From Prevotella sp. (lineage in GTDB: Bacteria; Bacteroidota; Bacteroidia; Bacteroidales; Bacteroidaceae): a stretch of DNA of 64,000 bases. The notes under the pieces were generated by a model. The model was not told the origin of the DNA. It made no database searches and saw only the letters and a program-made list of their open reading frames with translations. Of the stretch, positions 17,801 through 27,497 are shown piece after piece (within the stretch, counting starts at the first letter, position 1; each line of letters begins with the position of its first letter). The position numbers were made by a program, and so were the translations under genes. The stretch covers positions 112,962 through 176,961 of the forward strand of contig SUYH01000008.1 in assembly GCA_015060535.1 (NCBI GenBank). The letters run 5' to 3'.

Positions 17801-18466
17801 TCATTCACTCTTCAGCTTTAGGATCTTCTTCCTGCCAAAATGGAAGAGGAGGAGGGGGGTGATGAAACCGATGATGCTGCCTACGCAGACGTCGATGAGG
17901 AAATGCTGTGATAGATAGACGCGCGAGAAGGCTCCCAGTGCGGCCAGCGCCAGTAGCGCCAGTAGCGACATATGGAAGAGGATGTTGCTGCGAGGCTGAC
18001 TCTGTTTGGCGTCCTGCTGATGACGGTAGGCCAGGAATATGGCGAAGCAGGTGCAGAACACGAAGAACGTCGAGGCATGACCGGAGGGGAAGGAGTTGCC
18101 GTAGTGCATGTCGACACCCGAAACCAAAGGCAATGCACTATCGGAGAGGCGCTCGAAGGCACAGATGGGACGCTCCAGACAGAGGGTGTGTTTCAGCAGT
18201 TGCAGGAAAGCACCGCCCGTCAACTCGCAGAGTCCCATGAACAGGGTGAGGCGGATCTGTTTCCACAGCAGGGGGAGCAGCGCAAGCGCGTAGATGGGTC
18301 CTTCGGCTATCATGGTGTAATACTTGAAGAAGGTGTCCTGGATGCGGGTGTGCCATGAGTTCAACAGGAGATGGAGCTCCAGTTTCGGATAGAGACAAAG
18401 CAGTCCGCACACGACGAGAAGTAGTGTGAGATAGGCGATGATGTAAACCGAAAGACACTTCCTCAT
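17801..18466 (-). CDS. PAP2-family membrane phosphatase
   Basis: A 221-residue membrane protein with the three PAP2 signatures: KHTLCLERP, FPSGHAS and SRVYLSQHFLIDV, which together give the phospho-histidine catalytic site on the periplasmic side. About five or six hydrophobic segments are visible. Family members dephosphorylate undecaprenyl pyrophosphate, phosphatidylglycerol phosphate or lipid A (LpxF); the lipid A role is plausible in Bacteroidales but cannot be decided here. A minus-strand -7 box (CAAAGGTA) lies at 18493-18500, giving a leader of about 20 bases. Confidence 0.85.
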   Translation of the reverse strand: MRKCLSVYIIAYLTLLLVVCGLLCLYPKLELHLLLNSWHTRIQDTFFKYYTMIAEGPIYALALLPLLWKQIRLTLFMGLCELTGGAFLQLLKHTLCLERPICAFERLSDSALPLVSGVDMHYGNSFPSGHASTFFVFCTCFAIFLAYRHQQDAKQSQPRSNILFHMSLLALLALAALGAFSRVYLSQHFLIDVCVGSIIGFITPLLLFHFGRKKILKLKSE

Positions 18467-18550
18467 GATGATTCTTTATTTGTTTCCGGGTGCAAAGGTA
18501 ACACTTTTTTTGTAAAATGTATAATACACAATGCATAATTCGCAATTATT

Positions 18551-18582
18551 TTTGGCGGTTTGCTTGTTTTTCTGTAACTTCG
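18551..18582 (+). promoter_or_regulatory. Promoter of the hemolysin-III-like gene
   Basis: TTTG at 18551-18554, 20-bp spacer, TAACTTCG at 18575-18582. The -7 box differs from TAnnTTTG at one position. It lies 21 bases before the ATG at 18604. Confidence 0.55.
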
Positions 18583-18603
18583 CAGCCGAATTAATCAACA
18601 GCA

Positions 18604-19290
18604 ATGGCAATCCGATATACGCATAGGGAAGAGTTATGGAACTCGTGGAGCCATGCCGGCGGCATCGTGATGGGTGCGGCATTCGGTGTGGTGTTCCTCT
18701 GGATGGCTTTCAAGGGCGACAACCCATGGGCCAGACTGGGAGTGTGTCTGTATCTGTTTGGCATGCTGGCGAGCTATGTGGCGTCGACGGTCTATCACGC
18801 GCTGCCTATCTACGAGCGGAGGAGAGGACAGGGACTGGTGGGAAGACGGTCGAAATGGAAGGAACGGCTCAGACGGTGGGACCATGCGGCCATCTATTGG
18901 CACATCGCAGGTTCGTATTCACCGCTGACACTGGTAGCCCTGAGGACGCAGGGCTACTGGGGGTGGAGCTTGTTCTCGTTTGTGTGGACGTGTGCGATAG
19001 CGGGAACCATCGTGAGCTTCATCAGGCTGAAGGAGCACTCGAACGTGGAGACGTTCTGCTTCATCGGCATGGGGCTGAGTGTGCTGGTAGCCTTCAAGCC
19101 GCTGATTGACTCGGTGTCGACGGCAGCAGTGGTGTGGATTGTGGCCGAGGGTGTATGCTACATCACGGGAGCGCTGTTCTACTCGCTGAACAAACGGCGC
19201 TATATGCACTCGGTGTTCCACTTCTTCGTGCTGGCGGGCTCGCTGTGTCATATCATCGCGGTATGGGATGTGCTGATGGAATATCTATAA
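18604..19290 (+). CDS. Hemolysin III (YqfA/PAQR-like) membrane protein
   Basis: A 228-residue protein with seven hydrophobic segments and the conserved polar residues of the family: ELWNSWSHAGG at the start, STVYHALP, WDHAAIYWHIAGSYSP, and HSVFHFFVLAGSLCH near the end. These His, Asp and Ser residues form a metal site in PAQR-type proteins. The name hemolysin III is historical; a role in membrane homeostasis is thought more likely, and no substrate can be predicted. Confidence 0.88.
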   Translation: MAIRYTHREELWNSWSHAGGIVMGAAFGVVFLWMAFKGDNPWARLGVCLYLFGMLASYVASTVYHALPIYERRRGQGLVGRRSKWKERLRRWDHAAIYWHIAGSYSPLTLVALRTQGYWGWSLFSFVWTCAIAGTIVSFIRLKEHSNVETFCFIGMGLSVLVAFKPLIDSVSTAAVVWIVAEGVCYITGALFYSLNKRRYMHSVFHFFVLAGSLCHIIAVWDVLMEYL

Positions 19291-19294
19291 AAAA

Positions 19295-19322
19295 ATGAGA
19301 AATGAGGAATGAGAAATGAGAA
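19295..19322. repeat. Heptanucleotide tandem repeat, four units
   Basis: The unit ATGAGAA is repeated four times (the second unit is ATGAGGA) between the hemolysin-III-like gene and the promoter box of the CoA transferase gene. It occupies the place where a TTTG box would be expected, so unit number could shift promoter spacing. Confidence 0.8.
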
Positions 19323-19330
19323 ATATTTCG

Positions 19331-19338
19331 TACCTTTG
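19331..19338 (+). promoter_or_regulatory. -7 promoter box of the CoA transferase-cysS operon
   Basis: TACCTTTG matches TAnnTTTG. Transcription would start near 19344, giving a leader of about 65 bases that contains the dyad element at 19350-19406. Confidence 0.65.
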
Positions 19339-19349
19339 CAAGCAAAATT

Positions 19350-19406
19350 GTAAATTCTTTGACCTAAAGGTACAAAGCGACCAAGGTCGATTAGTAAAAT
19401 CGTAAA
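19350..19406 (+). repeat. Dispersed leader element, copy B (before the CoA transferase gene)
   Basis: Contains ACCT-AA-AGGT and CGACC-AA-GGTCG dyads in the same order and spacing as copy A before greA, plus matching A+T-rich flanks on both sides. It ends 4 bases before the start codon at 19411. Position and sequence conservation point to a transcribed regulatory leader or a mobile miniature repeat. Confidence 0.75.
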
Positions 19407-19410
19407 GAAT

Positions 19411-20916
19411 ATGGCTTATACACGTATGACCGCTGCAGAGGCTGCAGCACTGATTAAGAACGGCGATCACATCGCCATGAGTGGCTTTACACCTGCCGGT
19501 GTGGCCAAGGCAACAACCAAGGAGCTGGCTAAGCTGGCTGTAGCTGAGCATGAGGCCGGACGCGAATTTAAGGTGGCTATCTTCACTGGTGCATCTACAG
19601 GACAGTCGACCGACGGTGACCTGGCTAATGCACAGGCTATCCTCTATCGTGCGCCCTACACGACGAACCCTGACTTCCGTAAGCACGTGAACATGGGTGA
19701 GATTCCCTACAACGACCTGCACCTGAGCCACATGGCACAGGAGCTGCGCTATGGTTTCTATGGTCCCTTGGACTGGGCTATCCTGGAGGTCTGCGACATC
19801 GAAGAGGTGGGTAACGACTATCATGTCTACTTGACTGCTGCCGGTGGTATTTCGCCCACGGCTGCCCGTCTGGCCAAGCATGTCATCCTGGAACTGAACA
19901 GCTTCCACAATCCCAATGCCAAGTTCATCCACGACGTGTATGAGCCGCTGGATCCCCCTTATCGCAAGGCTATCCCCATCGAGCACGTAGGCGACCGCAT
20001 CGGTAAGCCTTATGTCTCGATTCCCAAGGAGAAGGTAGTGGGTGTAGTAGAGTGTAACATCCCCGACGAGGCCCGTTCCTTCAAGGACTCAGACCCCGTG
20101 ACGGATAAGATTGGTTTCCTGACGGCTGAGTTCCTGGTAGAGGAGATGCACAAGGGACGTATCCCCAAGGAGTTCCTGCCGCTGCAGAGTGGTGTGGGCT
20201 CAACGGCTAACGCCATCCTGGGTGCGCTGGGTGAGGACAAGCATGTGCCTAACTTCAATATCTATACGGAGGTGATTCAGAACTCGGTCATCGACATGAT
20301 GCTCAGTGGTCGTGTGAAGGATGCTTCTGCCTGCTCGCTGACCGTATCGAACGAGTGTCTGATGCAGGTTTATGACAATATGGATTACTTCAAGAACCAC
20401 CTGACGCTGCGCCAGAGCGAGATTTCCAACTCGCCTGAGATTATCCGCCGACTGGGTGTCATCGCCATCAATACGGCTATCGAGGCTGACCTCTATGGCA
20501 ATGTGAACTCAACGCACATCAGCGGCACGAAGATGATGAACGGTATCGGCGGCTCGGGTGACTTCATCCGCAACGCCTACCTGTCTATCTTCACTTGTCC
20601 TTCTGTGGCTAAGGGCGGTGTGATCAGCTCGATTGTACCTTTCGTCAGCCATCAGGACAGCTCGGAGCACGACGTGAACATCATCGTGACGGAGCAGGGT
20701 GTGGCCGACCTGCGCGGAAAGGGTCCCATCCAGCGTGCAGAGACCATCATCGAGAACTGTGCACATCCTGACTACAAACAGCTGCTGTGGGACTACCTGA
20801 AGATTGCGAAGATGGGTCAGACGCGTCACAACCTGCCCGCTGCCTTCGCCATGCACGACACGCTGGCGCGCAAGGGCGACATGAAGTTGACGGATTTTGC
20901 AGAATACGTGAAGTAA
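19411..20916 (+). CDS. Acetyl-CoA hydrolase/transferase family (succinate-type CoA transferase)
   Basis: A 501-residue class I CoA transferase. IYTEVIQ around residue 287 carries the catalytic glutamate that forms the glutamyl-CoA thioester, and NGIGGSGDF is the glycine-rich oxyanion region. Length and motifs match succinate:acetate or propionyl-CoA:succinate CoA transferases (Cat1/ScpC). In a Prevotella-like cell this fits the succinate-propionate or acetate fermentation routes. The stop codon shares one base with the cysS start (TAATG), so the two are translationally coupled although unrelated in function. Confidence 0.88.
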   Translation: MAYTRMTAAEAAALIKNGDHIAMSGFTPAGVAKATTKELAKLAVAEHEAGREFKVAIFTGASTGQSTDGDLANAQAILYRAPYTTNPDFRKHVNMGEIPYNDLHLSHMAQELRYGFYGPLDWAILEVCDIEEVGNDYHVYLTAAGGISPTAARLAKHVILELNSFHNPNAKFIHDVYEPLDPPYRKAIPIEHVGDRIGKPYVSIPKEKVVGVVECNIPDEARSFKDSDPVTDKIGFLTAEFLVEEMHKGRIPKEFLPLQSGVGSTANAILGALGEDKHVPNFNIYTEVIQNSVIDMMLSGRVKDASACSLTVSNECLMQVYDNMDYFKNHLTLRQSEISNSPEIIRRLGVIAINTAIEADLYGNVNSTHISGTKMMNGIGGSGDFIRNAYLSIFTCPSVAKGGVISSIVPFVSHQDSSEHDVNIIVTEQGVADLRGKGPIQRAETIIENCAHPDYKQLLWDYLKIAKMGQTRHNLPAAFAMHDTLARKGDMKLTDFAEYVK

Positions 20917-22406
20917 TGGAATCAAAACTAGTTATTTATAACACGCTGACGCGCCAGAAGGAGCGCTTCGAGCCGTTGCATGCGCCTAATGTGGGCATGT
21001 ATGTCTGCGGACCGACGGTCTATGGTGATCCGCATCTGGGACATGCACGTCCTGCCATCACCTTCGATCTGGTGTTCCGTTATCTGAAGCATTTGGGATA
21101 TAAAGTAAGGTACGTGCGTAATATCACCGACGTGGGCCATCTGGAACACGATGCCGACGAGGGTGAGGACAAGATAGCCAAGAAGGCTCGTCTGGAACAG
21201 TTGGAGCCGATGGAGATTGCACAGTACTACACCAACCGATACCATCAGGCTATGGATGCGCTGGGCTGTCTACGTCCCTCGATAGAGCCGCATGCCACGG
21301 GGCATATCATCGAACAGCAGCAGTTGGTGCAGCAGATTCTGGACAATGGCTTTGCTTATGAGTCGAATGGCTCGATCTACTTTGATATCGAGGCGTATAA
21401 CAAGCAATACCAGTATGGCATCCTGTCTGGTCGCTCGCTGGAGAATATCAAAGACGAGAGCCGCGAGTTGGCAGGAGTAGGCGAGAAGCGCAACCAGGCC
21501 GACTTCGCCCTGTGGAAGAAGGCGCAGCCTGAGCATATCATGCGCTGGCCCTCACCTTGGAGCGACGGTTTCCCCGGCTGGCACTGTGAGTGTACGGCGA
21601 TGGGACGTAAGTATCTGGGCGAGACATTCGATATTCACGGTGGTGGCTTAGACCTGGTATTCCCGCACCATGAGTGTGAGATTGCACAGGCGCAGGCCTC
21701 GATGGGACATCAGGCCGTGAAATACTGGATGCATAACAACATGCTGACCATCAACGGGAAGAAGATGGGTAAGTCGTATAATAACTTCATCACGCTGGAA
21801 CAGTTCTTCACAGGCAACCACCCATTGCTGGAGAAGGCTTATTCGGCGATGACGATACGCTTCTTTATCCTGTCGGCGCATTATCGCGGAACGGTAGACT
21901 TCTCGAACGATGCGCTGCTGGCCGCAGAGAAGGGTTTGGAGAAGCTGTTGCAGGGAATCAGCGACCTGGAGCGCATACAGCCTGCTGGTCAGTGTGATGC
22001 AGAAACGGAAAAGGTGGTCAAGAGTCTGCGCCAGAAGTGTTACGACGCGATGAACGACGACTTGGCTACTCCGCAGCTCATCAGCTATCTGTTCGAGGCT
22101 TGTACGACCATCAACAAGCTCGTAGACCATAAGGCGACCATTTGTGCCGACTGTCTGAGGGAACTATCGGAGACCATGAAGCTCTTTACCTTCGACATCT
22201 TAGGACTGAAGGCTGAGACGTCGGGCTCGAATGATGCTCGTGAGGCCGCCTTCGGTAAGGTGATGGATATGGTGCTGGAACTGCGCGCCAAGGCTCGTGC
22301 GGAGAAAGACTGGGCTACTTGCGATAAGATTCGTGACGAGCTGAAGGAGGCTGGTTTTGAGGTGAAGGACACCAAGGACGGCGTCACTTGGAAACTGAAC
22401 AAATAG
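20916..22406 (+). CDS. cysS: Cysteine--tRNA ligase
   Basis: A 496-residue class I aminoacyl-tRNA synthetase. The zinc ligand region [15 protein letters not shown] contains the HLGH form of HIGH, GWHCEC and PHHECE supply further zinc and substrate residues, and KKMGKSYNN is the KMSKS loop. It charges tRNA-Cys in the cytoplasm. The frame is open upstream into the CoA transferase gene, but the ATG at 20916 begins the conserved [16 protein letters not shown] sequence. It overlaps the end of the convergent peptidase gene by 23 bases. Confidence 0.97.
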   Translation: MESKLVIYNTLTRQKERFEPLHAPNVGMYVCGPTVYGDPHLGHARPAITFDLVFRYLKHLGYKVRYVRNITDVGHLEHDADEGEDKIAKKARLEQLEPMEIAQYYTNRYHQAMDALGCLRPSIEPHATGHIIEQQQLVQQILDNGFAYESNGSIYFDIEAYNKQYQYGILSGRSLENIKDESRELAGVGEKRNQADFALWKKAQPEHIMRWPSPWSDGFPGWHCECTAMGRKYLGETFDIHGGGLDLVFPHHECEIAQAQASMGHQAVKYWMHNNMLTINGKKMGKSYNNFITLEQFFTGNHPLLEKAYSAMTIRFFILSAHYRGTVDFSNDALLAAEKGLEKLLQGISDLERIQPAGQCDAETEKVVKSLRQKCYDAMNDDLATPQLISYLFEACTTINKLVDHKATICADCLRELSETMKLFTFDILGLKAETSGSNDAREAAFGKVMDMVLELRAKARAEKDWATCDKIRDELKEAGFEVKDTKDGVTWKLNK

Positions 22407-23145
22407 CGAAGGCTTCCTGCGTCATATAAACGGCAATCATGTCGGACCACATCTGGTCGACAGGCATATAAACTAATCCCTCGTGGGGCTGATCCAGTCC
22501 CCACGAGTTTTTCATGATATAATAGGTCTGCTGCTTGGCATCGTGGGCCAGGCCGACAATCTCCATCGCATGCTCGCGGCTCTCCCAACAGACGGGATGG
22601 CGATGGTGTAGGGCTTGGTCGACATGTTGGCGGAGGGTGTCGATGGGGAGGTTCAGGAAGCGGTTGTGTTCCCAGTTGTCAGGCACAGGCACTTCTACCT
22701 TATTATAATAAGGAGAGTCGGGTAGGGAGGTCAACGCCAGATATTCGTCAGGAGCACACACCGAGTGGGCAAACTCCTTAGGCGTATAGCGGGCGCCCAG
22801 CATAAACACCCACTTGGGGGCTTTCAGATTGGCTGGAGTGTCGTCGGGCAGCACATCATAGGGTACGATACCCTCATGCTGGATGATGTTCAGTAGTGTC
22901 TGACACATGGCCCGGCGGTTTTCGATACGTGCCACATAAACGCCTGACAGATTGATGCTGTCGCCACGCAGGATATGCTCCGTCTCAATGGTTGCCAACA
23001 TAGCGTAGGCCCAGCAGGCATTGGTCTGCCCCTGATTCTTAACGGGTGTCATCGGCAGCAGCACGTCGTGGATGTAAGGTGACTGTTGGCGGCTGCAACC
23101 AACGAGCATCAGCAGTATGAGAAGATAAAAATATCGTTTAATCAT
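22384..23145 (-). CDS. C1 (papain-like) family cysteine peptidase, lipoprotein
   Basis: A 253-residue protein with a lipoprotein signal peptide whose lipobox ends at C17 (LMLVGCS). The papain-fold catalytic residues are in place: Q40 and C44 in [14 protein letters not shown]192 in EHAMEIVGL and N213 in MKNSWG. This suggests a membrane-anchored periplasmic or surface peptidase. It is short for the C1 family and has no visible propeptide. The start codon is 4 bases from the minus-strand -7 box at 23150-23157, so the message may be leaderless. Confidence 0.85.
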   Translation of the reverse strand: MIKRYFYLLILLMLVGCSRQQSPYIHDVLLPMTPVKNQGQTNACWAYAMLATIETEHILRGDSINLSGVYVARIENRRAMCQTLLNIIQHEGIVPYDVLPDDTPANLKAPKWVFMLGARYTPKEFAHSVCAPDEYLALTSLPDSPYYNKVEVPVPDNWEHNRFLNLPIDTLRQHVDQALHHRHPVCWESREHAMEIVGLAHDAKQQTYYIMKNSWGLDQPHEGLVYMPVDQMWSDMIAVYMTQEAFAICSVSK

Positions 23146-23149
23146 GCTG

Positions 23150-23177
23150 CAAAATTACGAAATTATTCGTAATTTTG
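23150..23177. promoter_or_regulatory. Back-to-back divergent promoters, both apparently leaderless
   Basis: CAAAATTA (23150-23157) and TAATTTTG (23170-23177) are inverted copies separated by 12 bases, inside a 13-bp inverted repeat with a 4-bp centre (23149-23178). Each -7 box is 4-5 bases from a start codon (23145 minus, 23183 plus). Confidence 0.75.
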
Positions 23178-23182
23178 CACCC

Positions 23183-24427
23183 ATGAATTTAAAAGATTAC
23201 GAAATCATGGCTCCTGTGGGTAGTCGCGAGTCGTTGGCTGCAGCCCTGCAGGCAGGGGCAGGAAGCGTCTATTTTGGCGTTGAGCAGTTGAACATGCGTT
23301 CGCACTCGGCCAACCACTTCACCATCGACGATTTGAGAGACATTGCAGCCCAGTGTAAAGCGAAGGATGTGAAGTCGTATCTGACGGTGAACACCATCAT
23401 TTATGGTGAGGACATCGAGTTGATGCACCAGATTGTGGATGCCGCTAAGGAAGCTGACATCACGGCTATCATCGCATCGGATGTGGCGGTGATGCAGTAT
23501 TGTCGCCAGGTGGGCGTAGAGGTGCACTTGTCTACTCAGCTGAACATCTCGAACATCGAGGCACTGAAGTTCTATGCTCAGTTTGCTGATGTGGTCGTGC
23601 TGGCGCGTGAACTGAATCTGGATCAGGTGGCCGACATCTACCGGCAGATAGAGGCGCAGCACGTCTGTGGACCAAAGGGTGAGCTGGTGCGTATAGAAAT
23701 GTTCTGTCACGGAGCACTCTGTATGGCCATCAGCGGTAAGTGCTATATGAGTCTGGACAACACCGGGCGGTCGGCCAATCGTGGCGCCTGTATGCAGATT
23801 TGCCGAAGGAGCTATATTGTGACGGATCGCGAGACGGGAACAGAACTAGAGATAGACAACAAATACATCATGTCGCCCAAGGACCTGAAGACCATCCGTT
23901 TTATTGACCGCATGATGAAGTCGGGTGTGCGCGTATTTAAAATAGAAGGACGCGCGCGTGGACCGGAATATGTGTATACCGTTGTCAACTGCTATAAGGA
24001 GGCCATCCAGTCGGTACTTGACGGCACTTTCACCGAAGAGAAGAAAGACTCGTGGGACGAGCGATTGGCTACCGTCTTCAATCGCGGATTCTGGGATGGC
24101 TACTATCAGGGACAGACTCTAGGCGAGTGGAACCACAACTACGGGTCGAATGCGACGGAGCGTAAACAGTATATTGGCAAGGGTGTGAAATATTTCTCGA
24201 AGCTTGGTGTGGCCGAATTTACCGTCGAGGCTGACACCTTCTCAGTAGGCGACAAGATGCTGATTACAGGTCCTACGACCGGTGTGATGTATGTCACGGT
24301 AGACGAGATACATGATGACGTGCAAGCTGTTGAGACCGCACAGCAGGGAACGCGCGTAGCCTTTAAGGTGCCCGATAAGGTAAGACCTTCAGACAAACTT
24401 TTTAAAATCATCAAAAATGACCATTAA
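23183..24427 (+). CDS. U32 family peptidase / tRNA or rRNA hydroxylation protein (YegQ/TrhP-like)
   Basis: A 414-residue protein with the U32 opening MAPVGSRESLAAAL and the signature block EMFCHGALCMAISGKCYMS followed by NRGACMQICRRSY, whose cysteines bind an Fe-S cluster in characterised relatives. Although named peptidases, YegQ/TrhP and RlhA are now known to hydroxylate tRNA uridine or 23S rRNA cytidine, and that role is more likely here. Which RNA is modified cannot be told. The ATG at 23183 is chosen over the in-frame 23144 because the promoter box lies between them. It overlaps sufE by 11 bases. Confidence 0.88.
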   Translation: MNLKDYEIMAPVGSRESLAAALQAGAGSVYFGVEQLNMRSHSANHFTIDDLRDIAAQCKAKDVKSYLTVNTIIYGEDIELMHQIVDAAKEADITAIIASDVAVMQYCRQVGVEVHLSTQLNISNIEALKFYAQFADVVVLARELNLDQVADIYRQIEAQHVCGPKGELVRIEMFCHGALCMAISGKCYMSLDNTGRSANRGACMQICRRSYIVTDRETGTELEIDNKYIMSPKDLKTIRFIDRMMKSGVRVFKIEGRARGPEYVYTVVNCYKEAIQSVLDGTFTEEKKDSWDERLATVFNRGFWDGYYQGQTLGEWNHNYGSNATERKQYIGKGVKYFSKLGVAEFTVEADTFSVGDKMLITGPTTGVMYVTVDEIHDDVQAVETAQQGTRVAFKVPDKVRPSDKLFKIIKNDH

Positions 24428-24839
24428 CGAGATACAAGACGAGATTATAGAGGAGTTCTCCAACTTTGACGATTGGATGGACAAATACCAGTTGCTGATA
24501 GACTTGGGTAACGAGCAGGAGGCGCTGGACGAGAAATATAAGGTAGAACAGAACCTGATAGACGGCTGTCAGAGCCGCGTGTGGCTGCAGGCCGACTATC
24601 ACGACGGTATCATTGACTTTACAGCTGAGAGCGATGCGCTGATTGTAAAAGGTATTGTGGCGCTGCTGATCCGTGTGCTCTCTGGTCATACGCCTCAGGA
24701 GATACTGGATGCCGACCTGTACTTCATAGAGCAGATAGGACTGAAGGAACACCTTTCACCTACACGCTCGAATGGTCTGTTGGCTATGGTGAAGCAGATG
24801 CGGATGTACGCTGTGGCGTTTAAGGCGAAAGAGAGTTAA
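24417..24839 (+). CDS. sufE: SufE family Fe-S cluster assembly protein
   Basis: A 140-residue SufE-fold protein. NLIDGCQSRVWL carries the sulfur-accepting cysteine C51, which takes persulfide from SufS for Fe-S cluster assembly. It overlaps the U32 gene by 11 bases, and since U32 enzymes carry an Fe-S cluster the pairing may be functional. Its stop codon shares bases with the stop of the convergent phosphatase gene (TTAA at 24836-24839). Confidence 0.92.
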   Translation: MTINEIQDEIIEEFSNFDDWMDKYQLLIDLGNEQEALDEKYKVEQNLIDGCQSRVWLQADYHDGIIDFTAESDALIVKGIVALLIRVLSGHTPQEILDADLYFIEQIGLKEHLSPTRSNGLLAMVKQMRMYAVAFKAKES

Positions 24840-26152
24840 CGCGCTTCGTAGTCGTCGAGTTTCTTCAGGTAGAACTCGCGAAAGTCACGCCAATGGTAAT
24901 AAGGGGCAATGTCTGTCGGGATTGGCAGTGTGGCCTCTTTTTCGTTGAGTAGAATCTTGAAAATGACATCCTGGTCTTGCGGATGCTCGCGGTAGAAGAC
25001 AAACTGCAAATTGGCAGCCATAGGGATGATATCGCTGACCCACCAGCCGTGTTTTTCGACCTCTTCCAGATTCTCTGTCTGGAAATCGTAGCCGTTGAGT
25101 CCTATAAGACAGACTAGCGGCAAAATCATAGTGTCGTGACCAAAGCGCAGCTGGACACCAGGCTTGTTGAGCGTTAGGCAACTGTCGGCATCCTGTATGA
25201 TTTGACGAAGCAGATGACGCTGGGTGTAGGGCTGGAAGCCTCCGTTGAGCGGCGAGGGACCGTAGCAGATGTACCACCAGGCATTCTCGTACTGCCAGAA
25301 GATATAGAGATCTTCCATCGTGAAGAGGTCGGCCAAGCGTACTTGGTCGTAGGACTTCGTGTTCAGCTGCACATGATCTGTCTTCAACAGGTAGTAGTTC
25401 AGCCATTCATCATCAATATTCTGCTTGACGAAAGTCGAATCGGTGAAGATCAGATTCATCAGCCGCCAGTTGTGTTTGCGTGAATTGCTGTATTTTTCGA
25501 AGGCCTTCTTCGCTTTGGGTGTCATCATGCTGTCACGCAGTTGCTTATCCTGAAAGTTCAGATACCACATGTCCTCATGCGAAGCATCCATATCGACCTG
25601 TAGCCGCGGGTTCATCGACTTGAGCTGCTGAAGGGCTGAACCCATGGAGAGCATGCAGCGGCTCATGGTGGTGCTGCGAGCCTGGATGTGGGCATCGCCT
25701 TCGAACACCTCGGGGTAGTTCTGCATCATGCGGCGTGCGATATCGCGATTCTGCTGATGTCCTAACGCACTGAGGTCGCCCCAGTGTCCATGTGTGTCGT
25801 GTATGATGTTGGCCAACAGCTTGCGGAGGTCTAGTCCCAGCTGGGTGAGTTTTTGTGCCTTATATCCCTTCTGCAGGATATGAAGGGGAGTGAGATAGGC
25901 TTTTCGACTACCCATATAGCGAGAACCGTGACGACCGTAGTGGCTGATATAGAAAGGATGCTTTCCGGCAGGTGGGGGTGTTTGTGGGGTAGTGATGGTG
26001 TCAGGATAGAGCCGATAATTGGTGGCAGCAAAGTAGCGGTCGGCCTGAATCTGGTCGAAGGCTGCCTGCGCCCATGTAGCGGTATTGCTGACAATGAATA
26101 TGGCGAGCAAGACAAAAGTCTGATATGCGATCTTCTTACTTTCCATACGCAT
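24836..26152 (-). CDS. Secreted histidine-type phosphatase, branch 2 (catalytic residues present)
   Basis: A 438-residue protein with a signal peptide ending ATWAQA. ISHYGRHGSRYMGS (R74, H75) is the phospho-accepting RHGxR motif and LRFGHDTMILP is the HD proton-donor motif, so it should be active. The family contains phytases, glucose-1-phosphatases and multiple inositol-polyphosphate phosphatases; the long middle segment is most like the last group. It follows its inactive-looking paralogue at 26136-27419 with a 17-base overlap (11 if the ATG at 26146 is used), so both are made together in the periplasm. Confidence 0.85.
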   Translation of the reverse strand: MRMESKKIAYQTFVLLAIFIVSNTATWAQAAFDQIQADRYFAATNYRLYPDTITTPQTPPPAGKHPFYISHYGRHGSRYMGSRKAYLTPLHILQKGYKAQKLTQLGLDLRKLLANIIHDTHGHWGDLSALGHQQNRDIARRMMQNYPEVFEGDAHIQARSTTMSRCMLSMGSALQQLKSMNPRLQVDMDASHEDMWYLNFQDKQLRDSMMTPKAKKAFEKYSNSRKHNWRLMNLIFTDSTFVKQNIDDEWLNYYLLKTDHVQLNTKSYDQVRLADLFTMEDLYIFWQYENAWWYICYGPSPLNGGFQPYTQRHLLRQIIQDADSCLTLNKPGVQLRFGHDTMILPLVCLIGLNGYDFQTENLEEVEKHGWWVSDIIPMAANLQFVFYREHPQDQDVIFKILLNEKEATLPIPTDIAPYYHWRDFREFYLKKLDDYEAR

Positions 26153-27419
26153 CTAGTTTTTTAAGGTAATACTGGCGGAAATCGCTCCATCTGTAGTAAG
26201 GATAGCGGTCGGCAGGCAATGGAAGGGTGGCTTCCCGCTCGTTCAGCAACACTTTAAACACAACCTCTTGGTCCTGCGGGTCTTTCCGATAGAACACGAA
26301 CTGGATATTGGCGGCCATAGGTAGAATACGATAGTCGACCCATCCCTTTGATTCGAGTGACTCCAGATTATTGGTAACCAGCCCGAGGCCATTTAAATCT
26401 AACAGACAGATGAGCGGCATTACCACCACATCGTCGCCGTAACGCAGATGTGCACCATGCTGTCCTGACTGTATGAACTCATCGGCATCGGTGATGATCT
26501 CGCGGAGCAGACGGCGCTGTGTGTAAGGCTGTCCCCCGCCATTCTGAGGCCACGCACCGTAGTTGACATACCACCAGACATTGTCTTTCTTCCAATTGGT
26601 GTAGAGCTCTTCGTGGCTGAAGATATCATAGAGTGTTACCTGACTGCTGAGTTTCGTGTTTTGCTGGTTGGTAGCCAACTTGAACATCAGGTCGCTGAAC
26701 TCATCAATGTCGACGTGTTGACGCACGTAGTTCATGTCGTTGAACAGCTTCCTCAGAAAGCGATGCTTGGTGGGATGCTTGCTGACGAATTTGCTGAATT
26801 GCAGCAGAGCTATTGAGTCTTTGCGCGTCTTCTTGAGCCTGTAGTCTGAGGAATTCATGAAAGACTTGTCGGAAAGACTGGCCTCATGGCTTATTTGTAG
26901 CTGCGGGCGCAGGGTGACCAGTTGCAGCAGAGCACTCTCCATCGACATGATACTACGCAAAAAAACCATGCTTCTGGCATCTATTTCAGCGTTGCCCTCA
27001 AACACCTCGGGGAATCGCTCTACCATACGCTGCGCGATCTGTTGTTCCTGCTGATAGCCTAAAGGGGTGAGCTCGTGCCAGCGATTGTTGGCCTCCTGAC
27101 GAATCATAGTCACGCGCTGCAGGACATCACGCCCCAATGGGGTAAGCTTGCCCAGCGAGTCGGCCTTCGAAAGCACTTCCCAAGGGGCGTCGTAGTTCTT
27201 CATCTTGGAATGATAGCGTGAACCGCTTCGTCCGTAATGGCTGATAAAGAAAGGGTGCTTGTCCTTAGGAGCAGGGGTCAGCGTGGTGCGTGGAGTGAGA
27301 TAGGCCATAAAAGTACTGGCCGAAAAACGCTGATTCCTACGTATCTCCTGACGAGGAGTCTGGGCGTTAAGTGTAGAGAAATATGTAATGAAAGCTGCTA
27401 ATAGCAGTATTTTTTGCAT
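26136..27419 (-). CDS. Secreted histidine-phosphatase paralogue lacking catalytic His residues
   Basis: A 427-residue protein starting MQKILLLAAF with a signal peptide ending LNAQ. It aligns along its whole length with the downstream gene, but the motif RHGSR has become RSGSR (S65 in HYGRSGSRYH) and GHDT has become GDDV in LRYGDDVVVMP. Both the nucleophile and the proton donor are therefore replaced, and it is predicted to be catalytically dead. The rest of the fold is kept, including FVFYRKDPQDQ and TLPLPADRYPYY, with no stop or frameshift. The frame remains open upstream to 28265, but that part lies over the divergent gene and a promoter and is not used. Promoter: -7 box 27442-27449. Confidence 0.85.
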   Translation of the reverse strand: MQKILLLAAFITYFSTLNAQTPRQEIRRNQRFSASTFMAYLTPRTTLTPAPKDKHPFFISHYGRSGSRYHSKMKNYDAPWEVLSKADSLGKLTPLGRDVLQRVTMIRQEANNRWHELTPLGYQQEQQIAQRMVERFPEVFEGNAEIDARSMVFLRSIMSMESALLQLVTLRPQLQISHEASLSDKSFMNSSDYRLKKTRKDSIALLQFSKFVSKHPTKHRFLRKLFNDMNYVRQHVDIDEFSDLMFKLATNQQNTKLSSQVTLYDIFSHEELYTNWKKDNVWWYVNYGAWPQNGGGQPYTQRRLLREIITDADEFIQSGQHGAHLRYGDDVVVMPLICLLDLNGLGLVTNNLESLESKGWVDYRILPMAANIQFVFYRKDPQDQEVVFKVLLNEREATLPLPADRYPYYRWSDFRQYYLKKLDAYGK

Positions 27420-27441
27420 AAAGTATTTCCTATTTTGTGTG

Positions 27442-27469
27442 CAAATATAAGAAAAAAGTTGTATATTTG
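27442..27469. promoter_or_regulatory. Back-to-back divergent promoters
   Basis: CAAATATA (27442-27449) and TATATTTG (27462-27469) are inverted copies separated by 12 bases. They drive the phosphatase pair leftwards and the unknown gene at 27498 rightwards. Confidence 0.7.
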
Positions 27470-27497
27470 CAACAGAAATAGTAAAAAAAGAACTATT

